NCBI GenBank assembly: GCA_016282745.1
Contig: JAEELL010000012.1
Location: 1-39,660, forward strand
Length of the DNA: 39,660 nucleotides
Source: Lachnospiraceae bacterium
GTDB lineage: Bacteria > Bacillota > Clostridia > Lachnospirales > Lachnospiraceae
Reading direction: 5' to 3'
Of the stretch, positions 34,601 to 39,660 are shown piece by piece. The position numbers were made by a program, and so were the translations under genes. Numbering within the stretch: the first letter of the stretch is position 1; each line of letters begins with the position of its first letter. The notes beneath the pieces were generated by a model. The model did not search any database. It was not told the DNA's origin and was given only the letters and a program-made list of their open reading frames with translations.

Positions 34601-35425
34601 TGTGTCATCCGAATACTTTTCTTCATCTGTTTCACTTAAATAATCTGTTTTGTCTTCGTCATCCGAATAATCTGCTTTGTCTTTATTATCTCTATCTGCA
34701 TATTCATCATCATAAGAAACGTATGTATCTGTACTATTTGCATCACCGCTATCTTTGCTTTCTACCGTAGCAGCTGTCTCACCGCTTTCTGCAGCATTCT
34801 CCTCGGAAGCATCTTCATCTTCTATATTGTAATTGGCTTCCTGTGACTTTGTGAGTGGTTTGTATTTCTTTTTCAAATCCATTGCAAGCTTTACATATTT
34901 GCCATGGCTAAACCAAAGGCTCATCTCGTCGCAGAGTTCAACACATTTTTCGGTATCACCCGCCTGGTCATAGAGACATGCAAGTTCATACATCCATCTC
35001 TCTTCCATATCGATGTCCACATACTCTTCAAGGATTCCCACAAGATATCCCACAGGCATGCCCTTTGCTTTTGCTATGGTGTACTGAAGGATGTATCTGT
35101 TAGTATCTCTCGGCGCCATCTCAATGAAATCCTGATAAAAATCATCCGCCTCGTCAAACTGTTTTAGTTTAGAGCAGATAACAGCAAGTCTGAAAGCCAA
35201 ATTCTTTCCCATATGAGTTCTCTCATATGCCATAAGGAGTAACTCTTTTTCAGCTTCGTAATCATGATTAAGTCTGTAAGCATTTGCTCCCAGGACAAGA
35301 TTCTGAACGTCTTTTTCTTTCTTCCATTCAATCTCTTCTGCAATACTTACAGCTATCTCTGCTTTTTTCTCTTTTATCGCTTTTTCAAGTTGATCCAATT
35401 TTAAATTTGTTTCAAACTTATCCAT
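31661..35425 (-). CDS. TPR - acidic linker - degenerate AAA+ (SpoVK/CbbX-like) protein
   Basis: I do not know a function for this 1254-residue protein. Residues about 1-200 are helical TPR-like repeats (AEEIEWKKEKDVQNLVLGANAYRL, ERWMYELACLYDQAGDTEKCVEL). About 200-1000 are highly acidic and low complexity, with short tandem repeats (DDTEEDDTEEDD, AEGESEFAEAED). About 1010-1254 resemble the AAA+ domain of the SpoVK/CbbX type. Walker A is intact (GDDKSGKTT, near 1050). The Walker B position reads LIVENAQHL where the family has hhhDEAYSL, so the catalytic Glu is Asn. The Arg finger region reads IAKMFDNVLVI without the usual Arg. No signal peptide; cytoplasmic. TTGACA-18-TTATAT and AAAGGAG precede it. 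recR lies directly upstream, 100 bases away. Confidence 0.8.
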   Translation of the reverse strand: MDKFETNLKLDQLEKAIKEKKAEIAVSIAEEIEWKKEKDVQNLVLGANAYRLNHDYEAEKELLLMAYERTHMGKNLAFRLAVICSKLKQFDEADDFYQDFIEMAPRDTNRYILQYTIAKAKGMPVGYLVGILEEYVDIDMEERWMYELACLYDQAGDTEKCVELCDEMSLWFSHGKYVKLAMDLKKKYKPLTKSQEANYNIEDEDASEENAAESGETAATVESKDSGDANSTDTYVSYDDEYADRDNKDKADYSDDEDKTDYLSETDEEKYSDDTEEDDTEEDDTEEDDYPDDEDSYDEESDSLIPEKIKSVSLGAIDIISGLTEAAKKKKSDALAQGNETATAIFEPVRKTPEEIEEIKKSNTIPFTTLKTEEFRAKAQEEAEANKTVDVEDIDNDEVLEDPIMEAVLASEKLAEESVADTVQIPGEINIEDIHVKSFEGDGSDTIDLQAVIARNIREIMNSEEQMKEIKIENEKPKEEITMTLDPLYKYDENGQIGFDIPEPRKAEKEITGQLSIEEVLRNLENRGILKTDTVNKTVETMDMSALQVDKAAKEAAQRAEEERMNTTIVEELDAKDLADETEMDDVKAALESYVDDAINGFVFTEEIDSEAIEEVLSDTAPIPLAEIELEDSKPETMEISTMNIEPINPVDVLENSEDDVKEYEINSGAAKAGETGFEALDSDDVAAEEFGFEGTKAAEEADIAEGESEFAETEDADEDATAEGESEFAEAEDSDGASTEEKPVMKNVISVKERDKTDELSILDMELDPNKNKKLDDVMLHTKDLKAEVEAVFEKIEAEKNMQQEAQNGSDDGFGDLPDETEEEQTKVIPDILKALEEMKEEKSDSSDDNKDDTSVDYNKIDISGDDAKEDFNSNEVGDFNNHEQSDDSSVAAADNNPIEVEIKDNVAVFDLDFDAPVKKLHASVAPLTKPSPANTASLKELFANLDKATKEDMEDSVDEQQGEKPENDKGEEMSVNNELPEVKKKTNNNITQTLSLDLDKIVVTDAEMVPFESFKSVNGLEQKIKDTVTNLAASYCGLGHSRTGNIMILGDDKSGKTTMAIELIKLVNRKRGRHGRRIAKVDASVLNTRGIRSSMKKLVGSDLIVENAQHLRRSVLTEFVSVGQYFTDDMIMVFEGETSALKTMRTENEDIAKMFDNVLVIKEYDVKEWVAYAKKYAATRNYMIDEMGTLALYKAIDDFYSKHQGIDQADVENILGKAIKRASSKVTRKLTNLFSGKNDDTGMDILREADFK

Positions 35426-35453
35426 TTTTATCTCCTTTAAAAAATGTATGTTT

Positions 35454-35483
35454 ATATAACATTAGTAAAAGCATTTATGTCAA
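35454..35483 (-). promoter_or_regulatory. promoter of the TPR/AAA gene
   Basis: TTGACA (35478-35483), 18 bases and TTATAT (35454-35459) lie about 30 bases before the start on the minus strand, within the gap behind recR. Confidence 0.6.
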
Positions 35484-35525
35484 ATGTATACACTCATATA
35501 ACTTATTGAAGAAATACAAGTGCAA

Positions 35526-36122
35526 TCAGATACTCACTCTTCCGTTAAGGGCACGAAGCAGTGTAACATTATCAACACACTCCAAATCTCCGCCAACCGG
35601 AACACCGCTGGCAATTCTGCTGACCTTGATGCCGATAGGCTTTACTACTTTGCTTATATACATTGCTGTGGCCTCACCCTCAACACTTGAGTTTGTTGCA
35701 ATAATAACTTCGTCCACATCATCTTTGAGTCTCTCAAATAATTCCTTGAGACGAATGTCATTTTGTCCGATTCCAAGCATAGGATTAATTGCACCGTGAA
35801 GAACATGGTAAACTCCTTTGTACTCTCCCACGTTCTCATAGGCTGCCATGTCTCTTGTTGTCTCAACAACCATGATAGTCTTTTGGTCTCTCTCCCTGCT
35901 GGCGCAAATCGGACACACTTCTGAATCTGTCAGCGTGTAGCATTTCTTGCAGAACTTTACGTTGTTCTTTGCATCTGTCAGTGCATGTGCCAAAGACTCA
36001 ACCTGTTCTGCAGGCATATCAAGAATGTGGAATGCAAGCCTCCCGGCTGTCTTTGGTCCTATACCCGGAAGGGTTGATAACTCTTCAATTAATTTTGATA
36101 TATGACCACTGAAATATTCCAC
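35526..36122 (-). CDS. recR: recombination mediator RecR
   Basis: RecR works with RecO/RecF to load RecA on gapped DNA. The 198-residue product has the helix-hairpin-helix LPGIGPKTAGRLAFH, a four-Cys zinc finger (Cys58, Cys61, Cys70, Cys73: FCKKCYTLTDSEVCPIC), and the Toprim domain (TIMVVETTRDMAAYE, ATNSSVEGEATAMYI). The end VSRIASGVPVGGDLECVDNVTLLRAL is typical. It starts with GTG, and the TAGTG overlap with the ybaB stop (one base) shows translational coupling. The dnaX-ybaB-recR order is the classical one. Confidence 0.96.
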   Translation of the reverse strand: MEYFSGHISKLIEELSTLPGIGPKTAGRLAFHILDMPAEQVESLAHALTDAKNNVKFCKKCYTLTDSEVCPICASRERDQKTIMVVETTRDMAAYENVGEYKGVYHVLHGAINPMLGIGQNDIRLKELFERLKDDVDEVIIATNSSVEGEATAMYISKVVKPIGIKVSRIASGVPVGGDLECVDNVTLLRALNGRVSI

Positions 36123-36460
36123 TAGAATAAGCCTCCCAAGCCGCCTGTGATCTTAGACATCTGCTGTGCTGATGTCTCTTCGATATGTCTGATAGCTTCG
36201 TTTGTAGCTGCTACAATCAAGTCTTCTAGCATTTCGATATCATCAGGATCTACAACTTCCTCTGATAACTTAACAGACTTAATCTCTTTCTTACCTGTGA
36301 TTGTTACTTCAACGGCACCGCCGCCTGCTTTGGCAGTGTACTCCATATTCTCAAGGTTTGCCTGAGCCTCTTCCATCTGCTTTTGCATCTTCTGTGCCTG
36401 TTTCATTATATTATTCATGTTTCCCGGCATTCCTCCCGGGAATCCACCTCTTTTTGCCAT
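36122..36460 (-). CDS. ybaB: YbaB/EbfC family nucleoid-associated protein
   Basis: This small DNA-binding protein forms dimers that coat DNA; its exact role is not settled. The 112-residue product has a Gly/Met-rich head (MAKRGGFPGGMPGNMNNIMKQAQKMQKQMEEAQ), the conserved core MEYTAKAGGGAVEVTITGKKEIKSVKL and the PDDIEMLEDLIVAATNEA helix. The ATG lies one base after the dnaX stop, with its AGGAGG site inside the last dnaX codons. The stop overlaps the recR start. Confidence 0.95.
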   Translation of the reverse strand: MAKRGGFPGGMPGNMNNIMKQAQKMQKQMEEAQANLENMEYTAKAGGGAVEVTITGKKEIKSVKLSEEVVDPDDIEMLEDLIVAATNEAIRHIEETSAQQMSKITGGLGGLF

Positions 36461-36461
36461 T

Positions 36462-38093
36462 TTAAAAATCCTCCTCTTGAATTGTTATATTGTTAATTTT
36501 TTTCTGAATTTCCTGAAAATAATAGTCGCTGCCGTAGTTTCCGCCTTCAAGCTGCTTCACTTCAACTTTGACCTGTCTGCCGAATTCATTGGCAATGATT
36601 GTCTCAATCATCTCGATAATCTCCGGCTTGTTGCAAACGTCAAATCCCATGCTGGTATGCTCAAATGCCATAATCAGGGTATTATCACCTTTGACGCTCA
36701 ATCTGACTTCACCAAGTTTTGCTCTCACTATAGGCGATGAAACTAACTTAATTACATCTCCCCAGTGGTCTGCAACATAGCGTATGTCCTCAGGGACTGC
36801 CATTGGCGGTGGTGCCGTCTGAGTATTCTGTGCTGAGTTTTGGTTTGCACCGGCAGTCTGGTCAGCACTTCCCTGCTGTCCGGAATTCTGTGTTCCGAAA
36901 CCATTTGCATTTTGTGGAATCTGTCCACTCATTACAACTCCGTCTTCAAGTCTTTTCTCCAACAGAGCTATTCTATTTATCATGGAATCCATATCGGTTT
37001 CCATCATTGGCTTATTAATCTTGATGAGGGCTATCTCAATCAGTACTCTCTTCTGAGTAGAGTTTTTGAGGTCCGATGACAATTTTGAAAAGATTCGAAT
37101 GTATCGCATTATAACTTCTGCCTCTATATGCCCGGCTTCCTGCTTGAGTGCCTCGACTCTCTCAGTTGATGCGTCAATCAGATCCTCTATATTGTCTGCG
37201 GTTTTTACCAGAAGAAGATTCCTCAGATACCATGTGAAATCACTCACAAACTGATCCAGTTCTCTTCCCTGAACCACCATATCATCAATGACTCGCATTC
37301 CCTCTACAACATCACACTTGATGATGCTTCTTATAAGTCTGCTGAACACTTCCGTATCTACAGCACCAAGCACCTCTAAGACGTTGTCATAGGTAATCTT
37401 CTTTCCCAGATAGAAAGCAATACACTGATCCAAAAGACTGAGGGCATCACGCATGGAACCGTCTCCGGCCTTTGCCACATATCTGATAGCCTTGTCCTCA
37501 TATTCAATCTGTTCGTTGTCCATTATCTCTTTCAGCCTGTCAGCTATGGTATCGATTGTGATACGTTTGAAATCATATCGCTGACATCTTGAGAGAATAG
37601 TGATTGGAATCTTGTGCGCCTCCGTTGTGGCAAGCACAAAAATAACGTAAGAAGGTGGTTCCTCTAACGTCTTAAGCAACGCGTTGAAGGCCTGATTAGA
37701 CAACATGTGAACCTCATCAATGATGTAAACCTTATACTTACCCTCTGTTGGTGAGTACTCGATTTCCTCTCTGATCTGTCGCACATTCTCAACGCCATTA
37801 TTGGAAGCAGCATCGATTTCTATGGAATTCATGGAACTTCCTGCTGCTATCGCCTTGCATGTAGCACATTCATTACAGGGACTTCCGTTTATCGGATGTT
37901 CACAGTTAACTGCCTTCGCAAAAATCTTTGCAATACTGGTCTTACCTGTTCCTCTTGTACCACAAAAAAGATATGCATGTCCTATACGTCCTGCGTTAAT
38001 CTGGTTCTGTAAAGTAGTAACAATATGGTCCTGTCCCTTTACTTCGTCAAATGTCTGTGGTCTGAACTTTCTGTATAACGCTGTGTATGACAT
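36462..38093 (-). CDS. dnaX: DNA polymerase III subunits gamma/tau
   Basis: DnaX is the ATPase of the clamp loader. I start it at 38093 (AAAGGAG ribosome binding site, MSYTALYRKFRPQTF is the universal beginning), giving 543 residues. Walker A GTRGTGKT is at 45-52, the zinc site uses Cys64, 73, 76 and 79 (CEHPINGSPCNECATC), Walker B IIDEVHML has Asp126-Glu127, and sensor 1 is ILSRCQRYDF. A Gln/Asn-rich linker near 400-435 joins the C-terminal polymerase-binding part, shorter than in E. coli tau. An internal frameshift site for gamma was not clear. It heads the dnaX-ybaB-recR operon. Confidence 0.96.
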   Translation of the reverse strand: MSYTALYRKFRPQTFDEVKGQDHIVTTLQNQINAGRIGHAYLFCGTRGTGKTSIAKIFAKAVNCEHPINGSPCNECATCKAIAAGSSMNSIEIDAASNNGVENVRQIREEIEYSPTEGKYKVYIIDEVHMLSNQAFNALLKTLEEPPSYVIFVLATTEAHKIPITILSRCQRYDFKRITIDTIADRLKEIMDNEQIEYEDKAIRYVAKAGDGSMRDALSLLDQCIAFYLGKKITYDNVLEVLGAVDTEVFSRLIRSIIKCDVVEGMRVIDDMVVQGRELDQFVSDFTWYLRNLLLVKTADNIEDLIDASTERVEALKQEAGHIEAEVIMRYIRIFSKLSSDLKNSTQKRVLIEIALIKINKPMMETDMDSMINRIALLEKRLEDGVVMSGQIPQNANGFGTQNSGQQGSADQTAGANQNSAQNTQTAPPPMAVPEDIRYVADHWGDVIKLVSSPIVRAKLGEVRLSVKGDNTLIMAFEHTSMGFDVCNKPEIIEMIETIIANEFGRQVKVEVKQLEGGNYGSDYYFQEIQKKINNITIQEEDF

Positions 38094-38187
38094 GGTATCT
38101 CCTTTCTGCAGGTTAATTAGGAAACATAGTTTCCGCAATTATGAAAACATAAAATGTTTTTCGCATTTTGTGTGCACCCATTTAGTC

Positions 38188-38219
38188 CATTTATAAGAGA
38201 TTTTAATCACTTATAAATG
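38188..38219. promoter_or_regulatory. 10-bp inverted repeat in the dnaX leader
   Basis: CATTTATAAG (38188-38197) and CTTATAAATG (38210-38219) are perfect inverted repeats 12 bases apart. They lie about 95-125 bases before the dnaX start and could be a protein-binding dyad or an RNA hairpin. The rest of the 38094-38421 gap holds a TATAAT box (38353-38358, minus strand), a hairpin AAACCT/AGGTTT (about 38310-38350) with a T-run, and a CCACAATT/AATTGT inverted repeat near 38260-38300. No coding sequence was seen. Confidence 0.4.
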
Positions 38220-38411
38220 CACCCTCCGATATTTCATCTATGTTACATAACAATAAACAAAAGCCACAATTTCTGTCACAAAAATATGTGGAATTGTAAC
38301 ATTTTTTTAATGAAAAAACCTCAAAAGGGCATAAAGGCACACCTTAGGTTTCATTATATAATAACTTGACATAAAAATAAAGAAGAAATACAAAAGTGTC
38401 AAAAAGTACCA

Positions 38412-38462
38412 ATAAAGAAAAACAAGCTTCAGGCTCTGCAAACAGCAAAGCTTGAAGCTTGT
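38412..38462 (-). terminator. intrinsic terminator behind the DUF6935-like gene
   Basis: ACAAGCTTCA (minus strand, 38453-38462) pairs with TGAAGCTTGT (38422-38431), extended by partial pairing, followed by TTTTTCTTTATT. It lies about 80 bases behind the gene ending at 38540. Confidence 0.75.
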
Positions 38463-38539
38463 TTTATGCTCTTACTAAAATTCAATTTGAAATTTTATCT
38501 GATATCCAAAAGCAAATTTGCCCACTGATACCATGTTTG

Positions 38540-39172
38540 CTACGCCCATGGATTTGTGCTTTCAGGCTTTCTGATATCCGAAAGCAAAAACTGCTCCCAC
38601 AAATACCATCTTCCGTCCTTTGCCTTTCTAAGCTGCACTGCTCTCTCACTGTCAGCTCCACCTGACTTTAAGAATAATTTTGCATATCCTTCATCAGCAT
38701 ATGAGTATGGATTCTCACTGACAACAATTGTGTAAGGAGTGCTCGGAGTGTAGTCATTCTGTGGTGTTGCCCCATTGAAGAAAGATCTTGGCACATAATC
38801 CTTGTCCATAAATCTGTCATTTATAAACTGCTTTTCTGCCGGTGAAATCTGTCTTGGTCCACTGATTTCCTGAAGCATTGCAAGGCACAGTTCTCTGTCC
38901 TTTGGATAAAATGAAAGCGCCACAACAGTAAGCGCAGCTGTGTCAAACGGTGTCGAAAGTGCCGCCTGAGGAAGAGCCTTGAACTCTTCTAAATTGGTCG
39001 GTATTCTGTCAAAAACAATACTCTCTGATTTGTTTTTTGCAGAATTAATCATATTCTTAACCGCAGTTTCGCCGCCCGCCGTCATCTTGCTCACTTGATT
39101 TCCAAGTTCCGGTCCTCCGACTTCCCTGGCTATGTCATTAACCTGTTTTTTTATTGAATCAAACAATCCCAT
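38540..39172 (-). CDS. conserved small protein resembling the DUF6935 family
   Basis: No function is known. The 210-residue product begins MGLFDSIKKQVNDIAREVGG; I chose the second of two ATGs (39172) because GGAGG lies seven bases before it and only one before the first. It contains IVFDRIPTNLEEFKALPQAALSTPFDTAALTVVAL, LAMLQEISGPRQISPAEKQFINDRFMDKDYVPRSFFNGATPQNDY and a closing beta part with LRKAKDGRWYLWEQFLLSDIRKPESTNPWA. The layout matches what I recall of DUF6935 proteins, common in Clostridia; this name is uncertain. It has no signal peptide. Downstream of the TAG the same frame encodes a second copy of the last motif (see findings). The leader holds the conserved hairpin element. Confidence 0.8.
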   Translation of the reverse strand: MGLFDSIKKQVNDIAREVGGPELGNQVSKMTAGGETAVKNMINSAKNKSESIVFDRIPTNLEEFKALPQAALSTPFDTAALTVVALSFYPKDRELCLAMLQEISGPRQISPAEKQFINDRFMDKDYVPRSFFNGATPQNDYTPSTPYTIVVSENPYSYADEGYAKLFLKSGGADSERAVQLRKAKDGRWYLWEQFLLSDIRKPESTNPWA

Positions 39173-39202
39173 ATTCATACCTCCCTGTATCACTATCTTG
39201 GC

Positions 39203-39251
39203 ACTCACCACTTAGCACATATGTGCTTGAAGCAGGAGTCATCTCACATCT
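39203..39251 (-). other. TGTGAGATGAC-type hairpin element, copy 1, in a 5' leader
   Basis: The minus strand reads AGATGTGAGATGACTCCTGCTT, then the inner stem AGCACATATGTGCT, then AAGTGGTGAGT. CTGCTT pairs with AAGTGG through two G-U pairs, and ACTC pairs with GAGT. An extended -10 (TGGTAAAAT, 39263-39271) lies just upstream, so the element is at the very start of the transcript of the gene at 38540-39172. Confidence 0.6.
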
Positions 39252-39340
39252 GATATATTGCTATTTTACCATAATTGCCCATCCTATTTCCACAAGCAGT
39301 TGATTATTTTTCTTCTATAAATAGACGTACAATAGAAAAT

Positions 39341-39363
39341 AAAAAAAAGTTGCCAAAGCAACT
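39341..39363 (-). terminator. terminator of the SRP RNA
   Basis: On the minus strand AGTTGC-TTTG-GCAACT is followed by eight T residues (partly inside the stem end), about 20 bases behind the closing helix of the SRP RNA. Confidence 0.9.
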
Positions 39364-39384
39364 CTTTTATTATCATATATTATT

Positions 39385-39651
39385 AATCCGCGCATCTCGC
39401 TTTGTAAGTACACCATAGGCGTTACCTTTACAGCCAACTCAGCTCAGGTTGCCTCATGTCACACGAAAGCTCCTACTTAGTGCTGCTCCATTCCTGACCT
39501 GACACGGTTCATAGGTTTTCGTTGCATAAGACCCAAACGTCAACATCACTTATAAAGGGCAGCCCTACAACGTAAATCCGAGGCGAGATAACACCCCTGC
39601 TGTAGCGGATTGCAGGTACAGGACACCGCTAGTTTCCCGGCTGCGCGGAAG
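39385..39651 (-). ncRNA. ffs: signal recognition particle RNA (large, Gram-positive scRNA type)
   Basis: Read on the minus strand, about 267 bases match the Bacillus scRNA layout. The Alu part includes CTAGCGGTGTCCTGTACCTG and CAATCCGCTACAGCAGGG. The spacer includes GATGTTGACGTTTGGGTC. The S-domain tip has GTGTCAGGTCAGGAATGGAG CAGCA, the Ffh-binding hairpin. The 5' TTCCGCGCA and the 3' TGCGCGGA close the molecule. It guides ribosomes making membrane and secreted proteins to the membrane. The ends are set from the closing helix and may be off by a few bases; the promoter lies outside the window. Confidence 0.96.
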
Positions 39652-39660
39652 TTTTATAAC

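Noticed and set aside
36462-36560. Programmed frameshift site in dnaX (A-run near the 3' end)
   Set aside because: The run of seven A lies about ten codons before the stop, too late to create a gamma-type short product.

Overview
The window is a stretch of AT-rich chromosome from a Gram-positive anaerobe, most likely a gut or rumen Lachnospiraceae (Clostridia). Pointers are the large scRNA-type SRP RNA with an Alu domain, SAM-I and T-box riboswitches, strong AGGAGG ribosome binding sites, a split transketolase, a secreted GH13 alpha-amylase with TTTQ/EAPT linkers, BspA-like surface proteins and K/T/Y-rich fibronectin-III-like tails. Genus cannot be fixed from the sequence alone. Most genes lie on the minus strand; trkA-trkH and the sigma-like gene are the main plus-strand units.

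Left part (1-6500): a SAM-I riboswitch with its own promoter and terminator faces out of the left edge. It is followed by a decayed IS91-like transposase remnant framed by hairpins, then a 1620-residue secreted RHS/YD-repeat protein with a variable C-terminus and a small two-helix membrane protein directly behind it (a candidate toxin/immunity pair). Middle left (6500-13350): a lipoprotein, a leucine-specifier T-box controlling a 2-isopropylmalate synthase fused to an AraC-type DNA-binding domain, then murA, and aroK with dinB, whose leader is a TACT-type microsatellite. Middle (13490-22900): trkA-trkH potassium uptake, a flavin reductase-like protein, an NTF2-like membrane protein, the amylase, and a divergent sigma-70-like protein without region 4.

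Right part: a 1157-residue surface protein with three tandem modules and a BspA-like LRR tail, two diverged FnIII-type paralogues, and between them a recombination scar. There a 3' transketolase tail is fused to a 5' copy of the surface-protein gene at the 10-bp microhomology TGCATCAAGT, which shows that the tkt tail-FnIII gene-surface gene unit was once tandemly duplicated. Next come the split transketolase, a 61-bp tandem repeat, and a 1254-residue TPR/acidic/AAA-like protein with an intact Walker A but altered Walker B. They are followed by the recR-ybaB-dnaX replication/repair cluster, a small conserved protein resembling the DUF6935 family, and the SRP RNA.

The most novel-looking items are the LeuA-AraC fusion, a recurrent TGTGAGATGAC-hairpin RNA element (four copies, two in leaders of unrelated genes and two in duplicated tkt 3' tails), the degenerate AAA protein next to recR, and the duplication scar. 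All homology statements are by eye; no database search was run.
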